From Flavobacteriales bacterium (GTDB lineage: Bacteria; Bacteroidota; Bacteroidia; Flavobacteriales_E; Vicingaceae), in assembly GCA_020635795.1 (NCBI GenBank), contig JACJZD010000001.1, positions 1,001,001 through 1,065,000 on the forward strand: 64,000 nucleotides of DNA, given 5' to 3'. Below, piece by piece: positions 43,438 through 52,333 of the stretch (the first letter of the stretch is position 1; each line of letters begins with the position of its first letter). The notes below the pieces were generated by a model, which was given only the letters and a program-made list of their open reading frames with translations, searched no databases and was not told where the DNA came from. The translations under genes and the position numbers were made by a program.

Positions 43438-43678
43438 TTTTTATTTCTTCTAAATTATATGGTTCTTTATCAACTTCGAATTCAGTTTCGTAAACACCCC
43501 AATCCATATACTCATAATAAATAGTCATTGCTTCAAAATGAGATTCTGCATAAAAGGAATGAACAATTTTAGAGTTTGGCTCGAGTAAAGTTCTTGATTC
43601 AGCACCTAATTCACCTGAAAAACACAACATTGGTAAATCTTCAGGGTTAGTCCATATGTCATGCTTTATTTTAGCCAT
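43409..43678 (-). CDS. Small hypothetical protein
   Basis: 89 residues, no signal peptide. The sequence MAKIKHDIWTNPEDLPMLCF and SHFEAMTIYYEYMDWGVYET suggests a compact alpha/beta cytosolic protein. It overlaps the CdiI-type gene by 8 bp, so it is co-expressed with an immunity-like protein. It may be part of the same cassette. Family unknown to me. Confidence 0.65.
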   Translation of the reverse strand: MAKIKHDIWTNPEDLPMLCFSGELGAESRTLLEPNSKIVHSFYAESHFEAMTIYYEYMDWGVYETEFEVDKEPYNLEEIKKRNTNNGYT

Positions 43679-44084
43679 TTATTTTTTCAAAATCTTTAAA
43701 AGACTCAAATAACTCTTTATGGTTATATTCTAATTCCTTTCTTTTTTCGTTAAATAGATTGACTACTATAGACCAATTTTCCTTTTCCGTTTTCCAATAG
43801 TCAGTTTCACTCATTAAAACACTTTGTAGTAAATCTCCTTCATAAAAATCTCCCTCAGCCAATAAGTTTTGTTTTAGTTCATCTAATGCAAGTGGAATTA
43901 GATAATTTAATCCAATATTCTGTCCAATCATTATCCTTAATTCTTCAATATCAAAATCCTTTAGTTGCTTTTTTCTTAATTTATGGCATGTAGTTACTAA
44001 ATGACTTGAATATTCAGGTTCACTCCAAACATCTTTTTCGAGATTTTCCAAAGATTTATTTTTCCAATTATTTTCTAATTTCAT
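43671..44084 (-). CDS. CdiI-type immunity protein (contact-dependent inhibition)
   Basis: 137 residues from ATG 44084 (MKLENNWKNK); an upstream ATG adds 9 residues. Family blocks: SLENLEKDVWSEPEYSSHLV, TTCHKLRKKQLKDFDIEEL, RIMIGQNIGLNYLIPLALDE, and LLAEGDFYEGDLLQSVL. These match the proteins annotated as contact-dependent growth inhibition immunity proteins (CdiI_2 type). Such proteins block a specific toxin domain. No CdiA-like or other large toxin gene is in the window, so it is an orphan. Confidence 0.8.
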   Translation of the reverse strand: MKLENNWKNKSLENLEKDVWSEPEYSSHLVTTCHKLRKKQLKDFDIEELRIMIGQNIGLNYLIPLALDELKQNLLAEGDFYEGDLLQSVLMSETDYWKTEKENWSIVVNLFNEKRKELEYNHKELFESFKDFEKING

Positions 44085-44168
44085 TTGGTCTGTCTTAATG
44101 AATGCCAACATCTGAATAACCGTACCATTACGTTTATTCGCACGATGTTTACCAAATGTAATAAATAG

Positions 44169-44744
44169 TTATGGTATTATTCTATGGTAAAGCGGCTTTT
44201 TGGTTTTAACATCGGTACCAAAAACTTCTACATAAAACACTTTGGGCAACAATTTAATGTGTTCGGCTTTAATGTAAACACGGTCTATAAAAGCTGTTTT
44301 TCCGTTTATTGTAGTAATGGTTTGTGGCTTATTGTTTATTTGTGTTACAATAAATTGCATGTCTTTAATAGCGGCAATAGAAAAAATATAAGTATTTGGT
44401 CGGTCTTTTAATGCTTTCGATTTTACGCCATAGCCAAATGTTTTTTCAATTTGAGTCAAATCTCGTTTTCGACCGTCTTCTTGGTATCTTCTCCAAAAAA
44501 CATTTACTGGGTTGGAGTGGTTAATGGTGCCATCTTCATCAATGTTCAACGTATAAACTACCGTATTTTGGTTGAAACTTTTTTGTACATAAAACAACAT
44601 GTTTTCATCGGTAGGTACGGGGTAGCCTATAAACACAGAGTCTTCGCCCACTACTTTTGAAGCAATTGATTTTATTGTTGGACTATTGGTAAATCCAAAC
44701 AGTAATGTTAAGGTAATGGTGGTTATGGTTAAAAATTTAATCAT
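44169..44744 (-). CDS. DUF4833 secreted protein
   Basis: 191 residues with a signal peptide (LTITTITLTLLFGF). Domain: VPTDENMLFYVQKSFNQNTV, VNVFWRRYQEDGRKRDLTQI, and FAYGVK-like FGYGVKSKAL, ending FYVEVFGTDVKTKKPLYH. It fits DUF4833, a Bacteroidota family of unknown role. It overlaps the CDP-alcohol phosphatidyltransferase gene by 8 bp, which ties it to phospholipid synthesis by context. Confidence 0.8.
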   Translation of the reverse strand: MIKFLTITTITLTLLFGFTNSPTIKSIASKVVGEDSVFIGYPVPTDENMLFYVQKSFNQNTVVYTLNIDEDGTINHSNPVNVFWRRYQEDGRKRDLTQIEKTFGYGVKSKALKDRPNTYIFSIAAIKDMQFIVTQINNKPQTITTINGKTAFIDRVYIKAEHIKLLPKVFYVEVFGTDVKTKKPLYHRIIP

Positions 44745-45435
44745 TCAGTTTATTTAATTCATGTTTAACATGATTTAATCGTTTTATAGCTGTAATGTTT
44801 GAAAACACAGCAACAACAGTTAAAGGAACGGTAAAAATAGAAATGGTTTCAAACAAAACGATTGGAGTGCCACTTAGTTTAAAACACACATCCCCAATAA
44901 AAAAGTGCACAATTCCGCAAAACATGGCACCAGCACCAATGGTTACTACTCTTGCAGGTCGTTGCATAGTCCCAACACTACATTCAATTCCAATTCCTTC
45001 AGCTCTGGCTCTGGTATAACTCACCATCATAGAGCCTATTAACGCAATAAAACCAAACAAGGAACTTAAAAAAAAGTGGTGAGCAATTAAGTAATAACAA
45101 ATACCTAAAAACATTACCAATTCACTGTATCGGTCAATCACTGAATCATAAAACGCGCCAAACTTCGACGACATGTTCCCTAAACGTGCTAAACGACCAT
45201 CAATCATATCAAACAACCCCGCAATTAATATGGTAAAACCTCCCCAACCTACATAGGCTAATTCGTTTCGTTGTGCATTTTCTGCACCTAAAATAAAAAT
45301 AATGGCTGCTAAAATATTTAAACCAAAACCAATTGAAGTAATAATGTTTGGAGTAATTTTTAGTTTAATTAAAAGGTTTATCAAAGGGTTAATGATGTTG
45401 TAAATAATGAGTTGAGCTTTGCTTTCGTTTGCCAT
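44737..45435 (-). CDS. CDP-alcohol phosphatidyltransferase
   Basis: 232 residues, polytopic. The family motif D-x2-DG-x2-AR-x8-G-x3-D-x3-D is complete in DMIDGRLARLGNMSSKFGAF plus YDSVIDR. It transfers a phosphatidyl group from CDP-diacylglycerol to an alcohol: glycerol phosphate, inositol phosphate, serine or similar. Which alcohol is used is not decided by this motif. With inositol-phosphate synthase 10.5 kb away, an inositol phosphate acceptor is possible. Coupled to DUF4833. Confidence 0.9.
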   Translation of the reverse strand: MANESKAQLIIYNIINPLINLLIKLKITPNIITSIGFGLNILAAIIFILGAENAQRNELAYVGWGGFTILIAGLFDMIDGRLARLGNMSSKFGAFYDSVIDRYSELVMFLGICYYLIAHHFFLSSLFGFIALIGSMMVSYTRARAEGIGIECSVGTMQRPARVVTIGAGAMFCGIVHFFIGDVCFKLSGTPIVLFETISIFTVPLTVVAVFSNITAIKRLNHVKHELNKLND

Positions 45436-45540
45436 TGGTTTTGATAAGTTTCAGACAAAATTAATGAAACTATGTTGTTCAAATTTTGAATTAATGATGT
45501 TTAACGAATATTTTATCTCAATTATAAGGAGCTTTTAAAC

Positions 45541-45548
45541 TATATTTG
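45541..45548 (+). promoter_or_regulatory. -7 promoter element of ychF
   Basis: TATATTTG matches TAnnTTTG, 23 bp before the ATG at 45572. No clear -33 TTG at 19 bp. Confidence 0.5.
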
Positions 45549-45571
45549 CAGCCTTAAAAAATAAAATTTGT

Positions 45572-46669
45572 ATGGCTTTAAAATGTGGTATAGTGGGTTT
45601 GCCAAATGTTGGAAAATCTACGTTGTTTAACTGTTTGTCGAATGCTAAAGCACAATCGGCAAATTTTCCGTTTTGTACTATTGAACCCAATGTTGGTGTA
45701 ATTACTGTGCCTGATGAGCGTTTAGAAAAATTAGAAAGTTTAGTTAAACCAGAAAGAGTTTTGCCAACTACCATTGAAATAGTTGATATTGCTGGTTTAG
45801 TTAAAGGAGCGAGTAAAGGGGAAGGTTTAGGGAATAAATTTTTAGCTAACATTAGAGAAACTGATGCGATTATACATGTGTTGAGATGTTTTGATGATGA
45901 TAATGTGGTGCATGTTGATGGTTCAGTAAACCCAATAAGAGATAAAGAAATTATTGATATTGAATTGCAATTAAAAGATTTTGAAACGGTAGAAAAGAAA
46001 TACGATACCATTAAACGTAAGGTTCAAACTGGTGATAAAAGTGTAGCTAAAGAAGGTGAATTGTATCAACGTGTATTAAAAACCTTGGAGCAAGGTAAAT
46101 CTGTTCGTACGTTGGAATTTTCTGAAGATGAAAAAGAATTTATTCGTCCTCTTCAATTGATTACTGCAAAGCCAGTGCTTTATTTATGTAATGTAGACGA
46201 AAATTCTGTAAAAACAGGAAATGCACACGTTGAAGCTGTAAAAAACGGTGTAAAAGACGAAGGTGCAGAAGTATTGGTAATTGGAGCTCAAATAGAAGCA
46301 GATATTGCTGAATTAGAAACTTACGAAGAGCGTCAAGAATTTTTACAAGATTTAGGATTAGAAGAAGCAGGTGTTAATAAATTGATTCGTGCTGCATACA
46401 AATTATTAAACTTACAAACGTATTTTACCGCAGGAGTAAAAGAAGTTAGAGCTTGGACCATAAAAAAAGGCATGACTGCTCCACAAGCTGCTGGAGTAAT
46501 CCATACCGATTTTGAAAAAGGTTTTATTCGTGCAGAAGTTATCAAATACAACGATTTTATTACGTTTGGCTCTGAATCGGCGGTTAAAGATGCTGGTAAA
46601 TTGGGTGTTGAAGGTAAAGAGTATGTGGTTGAGGATGGAGATGTAATGCATTTTAGATTTAACGTTTAA
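45572..46669 (+). CDS. ychF: Redox-regulated ATPase YchF (Obg family)
   Basis: 365 residues, full length. P-loop GLPNVGKST near the N-terminus, switch FPFCTIEPNVGVI, DIAGLVKGASKGEGLGNKFL, and the C-terminal TGS-like domain with FFTAG-type TYFTAGVKEVRAWTIKKG. YchF/OLA1 proteins prefer ATP and associate with ribosomes and the stress response. Stands alone on its strand. Confidence 0.96.
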   Translation: MALKCGIVGLPNVGKSTLFNCLSNAKAQSANFPFCTIEPNVGVITVPDERLEKLESLVKPERVLPTTIEIVDIAGLVKGASKGEGLGNKFLANIRETDAIIHVLRCFDDDNVVHVDGSVNPIRDKEIIDIELQLKDFETVEKKYDTIKRKVQTGDKSVAKEGELYQRVLKTLEQGKSVRTLEFSEDEKEFIRPLQLITAKPVLYLCNVDENSVKTGNAHVEAVKNGVKDEGAEVLVIGAQIEADIAELETYEERQEFLQDLGLEEAGVNKLIRAAYKLLNLQTYFTAGVKEVRAWTIKKGMTAPQAAGVIHTDFEKGFIRAEVIKYNDFITFGSESAVKDAGKLGVEGKEYVVEDGDVMHFRFNV

Positions 46670-46801
46670 AAAGGGAGTTAGAAGCAGGAAGTTGGAAGAC
46701 AGAAGACAGAGGGTAGAAGTTGGTATTGAATGGGGTTGGGAGGTGTCTTTGATTGACAGGAATTTGAAGAATCAAGATAATTAACAAATCGTAAATTAAC
46801 C
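46670..46801. other. Purine-rich repeat-like intergenic stretch
   Basis: After ychF comes a run of purines with short direct words: GGGAGTTAGAAGCAGGAAG, TTGGAAGACAGAAGACAG, GGGTAGAAGTTGG. I recall such AGAAG-type strings as scattered intergenic repeats in this phylum. No gene or clear terminator was seen. Confidence 0.4.
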
Positions 46802-47383
46802 ATGTTACTTAACATTTCTCCACAAGAGTTTGATTATTTTAGTTGGGTAATTCTCCCCATTATTATTTTCTTTTCACGGTTAACCGATGTTAGTTTAGGT
46901 ACTTTACGTCATGTATTTATCTCAAAAGGTTATCGTAAAATTGTTCCCTTTCTTGGTTTTATTGAAGTGTTGATATGGATTATTGTAGTAGCCCAAGTGA
47001 TGCAAAACTTATCGAATTGGGTTTGTTATGTAGCTTATGCAGGAGGTTTTGCAGCAGGTACGTATGTTGGATTGTTGATTGAAGAGAAATTAGCACTAGG
47101 GTTACAAGTTATTCGTGTTATTACCAATCAAAACTGCGAAGAATTGATTGCAGATTTAAAAAGCAATAATCATGGTGTAACCGTTGTGGATGCACAAGGA
47201 GCTGTTGGACCTGTTAAAATGTTGTTTACCATTATTAAACGTAAAAATGTGCCTATGGTGGTGGACAGAATTTCTACTTTTTTACCCAATGCTTTTTTTA
47301 CGATAGAAGATATTAAAAATACCAATCAAGGAGTATTTACTAAAACTCCACGATTTAATATGCTGTTTCGGAAATCGAAATAA
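46802..47383 (+). CDS. UPF0316-type membrane protein (DUF5698/DUF2179)
   Basis: 193 residues. Three hydrophobic segments (ILPIIIFFSRLTDVSLGTL, FLGFIEVLIWIIVVAQVM, YAGGFAAGTYVGLLIEE) precede a DUF2179-like cytosolic domain (VTVVDAQGAVGPVKMLFTII, VPMVVDRISTFLPNAFFTIE). The pattern is that of UPF0316 (YebE-like) proteins. DUF2179 domains are thought to bind nucleotides. 22 bp upstream of the SulP gene, likely co-transcribed. Confidence 0.85.
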   Translation: MLLNISPQEFDYFSWVILPIIIFFSRLTDVSLGTLRHVFISKGYRKIVPFLGFIEVLIWIIVVAQVMQNLSNWVCYVAYAGGFAAGTYVGLLIEEKLALGLQVIRVITNQNCEELIADLKSNNHGVTVVDAQGAVGPVKMLFTIIKRKNVPMVVDRISTFLPNAFFTIEDIKNTNQGVFTKTPRFNMLFRKSK

Positions 47384-47405
47384 GATAAACCATTAAAAAC
47401 ATTAA

Positions 47406-48929
47406 ATGAAAAAATATTTTAATCTGTTTGATTTATCACAAAAAGTAAATTATCGTACCGAAGTTTTATCTGGGTTAACCGTTGCACTTGCTTTGATTCC
47501 TGAAGCTGTAGCTTTTGCATTTATTGCAGGGTTATCACCTTTAACAGGCTTGTATGCTGCTTTTGTTATGGGGTTAATAACTTCTATTTTTGGAGGTCGA
47601 CCAGGTATGATATCTGGGGCAACTGGTGCGGTAGCAGTTGTTTTAGTTACCCTTGCAAAAACTTATGGTGTAGAATATGTTTTTGGGGCAGTAGTTTTAG
47701 CTGGTGTTTTACAAGTTTCGGCTGGATTGTTAAAGTTGGGTAAGTTAATGCGATTGGTTCCTCATCCTGTAATTTTTGGTTTTGTTAATGGTTTAGCCAT
47801 AATCATTTTTATGTCGCAATTAGATCAATTTAAAGATGGATCAGGGAATTGGTTAACAGGTTCGGCTTTATATATTTTATTAGGCTTGGTTTTGGTAACG
47901 ATGTTAATTATTTGGGGTTTACCTAAATTGACTAAAATTATACCCGCATCTTTAACAGCCATATTAGTAGTTTTTGGCGCTGTAACTTTGTTAGGTATTG
48001 ATACTAAAACTGTTGGCGATATGGCATCAATAAAAGGTGGTTTCCCTCCTTTTCACTTGCCTTCAATTCCCTTAAATTTAGAAACTTTAACCATTATTTT
48101 TCCTTATGCAGCCATTATTGCAGGGGTAGGTTTAATTGAGAGTTTATTAACCTTAAATATTATTGATGAGATAACTGAAACAAGAGGTAGAGGTAATAAA
48201 GAGGCAGTTGCACAAGGTGCTGCAAATATATTATCTGGAGTTTTTTCAGGAATGGGTGGTTGTGCCATGATTGGTCAAAGTTTAATCAATATTTCATCTG
48301 GAGCTAGAGCTCGATTATCAGGAATTGTAGCATCTGTAATGTTGTTGGTTTTTATCATGTTTGGTTCTGGTTTAATAGAGAAATTACCTATGGCAGCCTT
48401 AACTGGGTTAATGATTATGGTATCGATAGGAACTTTTGAGTGGGCTAGTTTAAGAACATTTACGAAGATGCCTAAGTCTGATATTTTTGTAATGGTTTTG
48501 GTAACCTTGGTTACAGCGGTATTACATAATTTAGCTTTAGCTGTATTAATAGGGGTTGTTATTGCTGCATTAGTTTTTGCCTGGGACAATGCAAAACGAA
48601 TTAGAGCAAGAAAACATACCGATGAAAATGGGGTGAAACATTATGAAATTTATGGACCCTTATTTTTTGGATCGGTAACAGCATTTAACGAAAAGTTTGA
48701 TGTACTAAACGACCCCAAAGAAGTGATAATTGATTTTGCCGAAAGTAGAGTAGTGGATATGTCGGCTATTGAAGCATTGAATAAATTAACTGAACGCTAC
48801 CATAAGGTTGGTAAAAAAATTCACATCAAACACTTAAGTAAGGATTGTATTGATTTACTTAAAAATGCAGAACAAATTATCGATGTAAATGTAATGGAAG
48901 ACCCTACCTATAAAGTAGTGTTGGATTAA
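47406..48929 (+). CDS. SulP-family anion transporter with STAS domain
   Basis: 507 residues: a polytopic transport domain of about 10-14 helices (VALALIPEAVAFAFIAGLSP, GRPGMISGATGAVAVVLVTL, ANILSGVFSGMGGCAMIGQS) and a C-terminal STAS domain from about 415 (HYEIYGPLFFGSVTAFNEKF, VDMSAIEALNKLTERYHKVG). SulP proteins move sulfate, bicarbonate or other anions across the inner membrane; the substrate cannot be read from the sequence. The bicarbonate possibility fits a cell with pyruvate carboxylase. Convergent with the ABC operon. Confidence 0.93.
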   Translation: MKKYFNLFDLSQKVNYRTEVLSGLTVALALIPEAVAFAFIAGLSPLTGLYAAFVMGLITSIFGGRPGMISGATGAVAVVLVTLAKTYGVEYVFGAVVLAGVLQVSAGLLKLGKLMRLVPHPVIFGFVNGLAIIIFMSQLDQFKDGSGNWLTGSALYILLGLVLVTMLIIWGLPKLTKIIPASLTAILVVFGAVTLLGIDTKTVGDMASIKGGFPPFHLPSIPLNLETLTIIFPYAAIIAGVGLIESLLTLNIIDEITETRGRGNKEAVAQGAANILSGVFSGMGGCAMIGQSLINISSGARARLSGIVASVMLLVFIMFGSGLIEKLPMAALTGLMIMVSIGTFEWASLRTFTKMPKSDIFVMVLVTLVTAVLHNLALAVLIGVVIAALVFAWDNAKRIRARKHTDENGVKHYEIYGPLFFGSVTAFNEKFDVLNDPKEVIIDFAESRVVDMSAIEALNKLTERYHKVGKKIHIKHLSKDCIDLLKNAEQIIDVNVMEDPTYKVVLD

Positions 48930-48933
48930 AAAA

Positions 48934-49608
48934 TCAACCAATTATACTACCATCACCCATTTCAATAATTCGATCGGTTTTATCCGCAAATTCTTTATCG
49001 TGAGTTACAACTAGCAGGGATAAATTTTGTTCATGGCTTAATTGTCTGAAAATATTAAAAACATTATCGGCATTGTGACTATCTAAATTACCCGTTGGTT
49101 CATCTCCCATTATAATGGTAGGGTTGTTTATTAAAGCTCGAGCAATAGCAACCCGTTGTTTTTGCCCACCTGAAATTTTTGAGGCCAATTTTAAGGCTTG
49201 ATCTCCAATGTGTAATAGGTTTAGTTTTTCCATTGCATCGTGTTCAATTTCTTGAAGCGATTTTTCGGCTAATTTTTTTGCTGGCAACATCACATTTTCT
49301 AAAATGGTAAATTCTGGTAACAAGTAATGAAATTGGAAAACAAAACCGATGTGTTTATTTCTGATAAAAGCCAACTCATTAGCAGTTTTTCCAGTTATAA
49401 GTTCGTTGTTGATAAACAATTCGCCTTGATAGTCTGTATCCATGGTAGAAAGGATATATAAAAGCGTAGATTTTCCACAGCCAGATTTACCCATAATAGA
49501 AGTAAATTCACCTTGCTTAATATCAAAAGACACATCTTTAAGTGCATGGAAATCTACAGCACCTTTAAAAAATTTATTGATATTTTTTGCTTCTAAAACT
49601 GTTGTCAT
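48934..49608 (-). CDS. ABC transporter ATP-binding protein (LolD/MacB type)
   Basis: 224 residues. Walker A GKSGCGKSTLL, Q-loop VFQFHYLLPEF, signature ISGGQKQRVAIARAL (LSGGQ variant with I first), Walker B TIIMGDEPTGNLD and H-loop VVTHDKEF. The sequence groups with LolD/MacB-like ATPases, which drive FtsX-type permeases. Overlaps the permease gene by 4 bp. Last gene of a three-gene export operon. Confidence 0.94.
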   Translation of the reverse strand: MTTVLEAKNINKFFKGAVDFHALKDVSFDIKQGEFTSIMGKSGCGKSTLLYILSTMDTDYQGELFINNELITGKTANELAFIRNKHIGFVFQFHYLLPEFTILENVMLPAKKLAEKSLQEIEHDAMEKLNLLHIGDQALKLASKISGGQKQRVAIARALINNPTIIMGDEPTGNLDSHNADNVFNIFRQLSHEQNLSLLVVTHDKEFADKTDRIIEMGDGSIIG

Positions 49609-50867
49609 TGTCCTCTTATTATTTCAACGGGGTCAATTCGTTGTGCTTTTTGTGCAGGTAAATAACCTGCTAAAAAGGTAGAAATCATGGCAAATACCAT
49701 TCCTACCACATAATACACGTAATTAAAGTTTACAGGAAATGTTTTTATGGTTGGTAGTGCTTCTGTTTCAAATGGTAAATGACTGATAATGGTTGACACC
49801 ACAAAACCCAATATTAATCCTAAAATACCTCCTATAAAACCAATAATTACTGCCTGACTGATAAAGATTAGTTTTACATCAAAACCTGAAAAACCAGTTG
49901 CTTTTAAAATGGCAATATCGTTCATTTTCTCGTAAATCATCATGTTTAAGATATTATATATTCCAAAACCAGCTACTATTAAAAGTGTAAAAGAAACAGC
50001 ATAAGTTATTAAGTTTCGAATTGATGTTCCGGTCTCAAATTGTGCGTTGGCAGTGTTAATGTCAATGGCTGTTAAATTATATTGTTTGCTCAGCATTTTA
50101 GCCATTGGTACAGCATCTTCAATGTTATGTAGTTTTAAATTAATATCGGTAATGTAGCTTTCGTTTTCACCTAAAATACGTTGAGCAGTTTTTAAATTAA
50201 CATAGCTCTGTACATTGTCGATATCAGCTAAACCACTTTGAAAAAATCCAACAATTTTTAAAGGGATAATGTCTCCTTTAGCAGTTGCAAGTTGAACACG
50301 GTCGCCCATTTTTAAAGACATTTTTTTTGCAGCACCAATTCCAATTAAAATTGCGTTAGAGTTGTTTTCTAAATCTTCGGCACTACCAGAAACAATATAA
50401 TTATGAAAATTAAAATAAGCTGATTCATCTTTTGGGTTTATCCCAGTTACAATTCCATTTAATTCTATAGCTCCAGCAACATAAAAAACTTGTGTTTTAA
50501 CTTGTGGTAAAGCTATTTTTACTTTGGGGTCGTGATTCAAGTGATTGATGATTGGTAGGGCATTGTGTATTTTTAATTGAGTTTGTTTTGGTTTAACCGA
50601 ACTCACTACATTCATGTTGTTCGATAATTCATCAAACAATTTTACAGGTTGGTTGTTGGTTTGTTTAATTTCATTGTAAACGTGTACGTGCGGTGTACGG
50701 TCTAAAATTAAACCATCTAACAAGCCATTTAAGCCCGTCATAAAACTCATTAAAATAATAAAAGCACCAATACCAAAAGTTACGCCCAAAGCAGCTATAG
50801 CCGTTTGTTTTATTTTTGATAACAAATGGGTTTTTGAAATGTTTAATATAACAATAAACCAATTCAT
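49605..50867 (-). CDS. FtsX-type ABC permease (MacB/LolC-like)
   Basis: 420 residues. One N-terminal helix (IAALGVTFGIGAFIILMSFM), a large periplasmic domain (about 45-290; IAL-rich with MacB-like PQVKTQVFYVAGAIEL, GIGAAKKMSLKMGDRVQL), then three helices (AVSFTLLIVAGFGIYNILNM, AVIIGFIGGILGLILGFVVS, YYVVGMVFAMISTFLAGYLP) and the family end AQKAQRIDPVEIIRGQ. It works with the ATPase and adaptor as a MacAB- or Lol-like mechanotransmission system. Start overlaps the adaptor stop. Confidence 0.92.
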   Translation of the reverse strand: MNWFIVILNISKTHLLSKIKQTAIAALGVTFGIGAFIILMSFMTGLNGLLDGLILDRTPHVHVYNEIKQTNNQPVKLFDELSNNMNVVSSVKPKQTQLKIHNALPIINHLNHDPKVKIALPQVKTQVFYVAGAIELNGIVTGINPKDESAYFNFHNYIVSGSAEDLENNSNAILIGIGAAKKMSLKMGDRVQLATAKGDIIPLKIVGFFQSGLADIDNVQSYVNLKTAQRILGENESYITDINLKLHNIEDAVPMAKMLSKQYNLTAIDINTANAQFETGTSIRNLITYAVSFTLLIVAGFGIYNILNMMIYEKMNDIAILKATGFSGFDVKLIFISQAVIIGFIGGILGLILGFVVSTIISHLPFETEALPTIKTFPVNFNYVYYVVGMVFAMISTFLAGYLPAQKAQRIDPVEIIRGQ

Positions 50868-51964
50868 TATTCTTCAGGTAGGTAAATTAGGGTGTTTTCA
50901 TCGATACCAGATAAAATTTCAATTTGGTCTAAACTTTCTAATCCAGTAGTAACGGCTTTTTTTCCATTGGTGGTTTCAATGGTTTTATCCTTGTTTAAAT
51001 AAACTTTTGGTAACACTAGTGCATTTTTCTTGGTTGAAATTAAGATGTTTGCTTCGCCCGATAATCCTGGGTATAAAGCTTTTGGATTCTCTACAAACTC
51101 GGCTTCAACTTTAAAGGTTTGCGAACGTTCATTCTTTTGAGGATAAATTTTAGTGATTTTTGCTTCAAACACTTGATTTTTATACGCTTCTAAGGTTATT
51201 AAAACCGATTGGTTTAGTGCTATTCTAACAATATCAACTTCATCAACCAATAATTCGGCAATAAATTTAGTGGTGCTACCAATCATGGCAATAGGTTGTT
51301 GGGCTAATACAAGTTCTCCTGCATTTTTAAAAATACTGTAAACTCGCCCGTTTATTTTACTTTGAATGGTATAGTCTTTTGATAGGAACAATGTTGACTC
51401 GTAATTGTTGGTAGCTTGTTGAACTTGTTGTTTTAACTCGTTTTCGGTTCTTAAATACTTGTTTTTTAATGTTTTTAGGTTTTGTTGCGAGGTTTCAAAA
51501 ACAAGTTTTTTACCATCGTATTCGGCTTGTGAACCAATTTTCTGTTTCCATAAATTTTCTTGACGCTGAAAATTTAACGAGTCATTTTTAAACCTTAGTT
51601 CTGCTAATTTTAGTTCGTTTTTTAAATCTTCTAAAATAGCGTGTTGACCACTGTAATTGCTTTTAGCAATTTCCATCGACAATCGAGCATTTTCGGAACT
51701 CAGCTTTGGATTGTTGTTGGTAATTTGAAAAATGTTTTGACCAATTACTACCGTATCGCCTTCTTCAACTAATGCTTTTTCTAGAATACCTGTGGCAAGC
51801 GAATAAACCGAATATAAACTATCGGGCTGAATGGTTACCGATGAATAAACAGATTCTGTTATGTCTTGACGAACTGGTTTTGTCTGAGTTTGATTACTTT
51901 CTTTGCAACTTGTAATAAACAGAATTAAGGTTGTAGAAAATAGAATGTTTAGTTTAATAGACAT
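50867..51964 (-). CDS. HlyD/MacA-type periplasmic adaptor lipoprotein
   Basis: 365 residues from ATG 51964 (MSIKLNILF); a frame extending 18 codons upstream is not lipoprotein-like. Signal ends LFITSCKESN. Barrel-sandwich region (YSVYSLATGILEKALVEEGD), a long coiled-coil hairpin (about 95-180; KSNYSGQHAILEDLKNELKL, FRLKN-type repeats), and C-terminal beta-barrel parts (LVDEVDIVRIALNQSVLITL, PGLSGEANILISTKKNALVL). It links the ABC permease to an outer-membrane factor not present here. Confidence 0.9.
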   Translation of the reverse strand: MSIKLNILFSTTLILFITSCKESNQTQTKPVRQDITESVYSSVTIQPDSLYSVYSLATGILEKALVEEGDTVVIGQNIFQITNNNPKLSSENARLSMEIAKSNYSGQHAILEDLKNELKLAELRFKNDSLNFQRQENLWKQKIGSQAEYDGKKLVFETSQQNLKTLKNKYLRTENELKQQVQQATNNYESTLFLSKDYTIQSKINGRVYSIFKNAGELVLAQQPIAMIGSTTKFIAELLVDEVDIVRIALNQSVLITLEAYKNQVFEAKITKIYPQKNERSQTFKVEAEFVENPKALYPGLSGEANILISTKKNALVLPKVYLNKDKTIETTNGKKAVTTGLESLDQIEILSGIDENTLIYLPEE

Positions 51965-52031
51965 TTTAGGTTTGTTTTCCTCAAAATTACAGGAAATAAA
52001 CAGCTTAATCAATGACAATTATCAAGGATAA

Positions 52032-52328
52032 TTAGTTGTTTTTAAACAGTTTTCTATCGGCATAAAAAGTACCAAACGGAAACACTGATGCAGCTAAAGC
52101 TAAAAGAGTGTTTTTCATGTTCCATTTTAATTGATCTCTTACAACAACTACCAATAAAATGTATGCAACAAACAATAAACCATGAGCCATCCCAACAATT
52201 TTAACCATTTCGGGTTTGTTGTACAGATATTTTAAAGGCATAGCAATTCCAAGAAGAACTAAAAAAGATACACCTTCTAAAAAAGCATTTATTCGATAAA
52301 TTTTAACGATGGTCGAATTCTTATCCAT
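52032..52328 (-). CDS. DUF3817 membrane protein
   Basis: 98 residues with three hydrophobic segments: FLEGVSFLVLLGIAMPLKYL, GLLFVAYILLVVVVRDQLKW and TLLALAASVFPFGTFYADRK. This is the DUF3817 fold, found in many bacteria and sometimes as a domain of larger membrane proteins. Role unknown. 5 bp downstream of the desaturase gene, so co-transcription is likely and a link to lipid metabolism is possible. Confidence 0.88.
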   Translation of the reverse strand: MDKNSTIVKIYRINAFLEGVSFLVLLGIAMPLKYLYNKPEMVKIVGMAHGLLFVAYILLVVVVRDQLKWNMKNTLLALAASVFPFGTFYADRKLFKNN

Positions 52329-52333
52329 TTACT

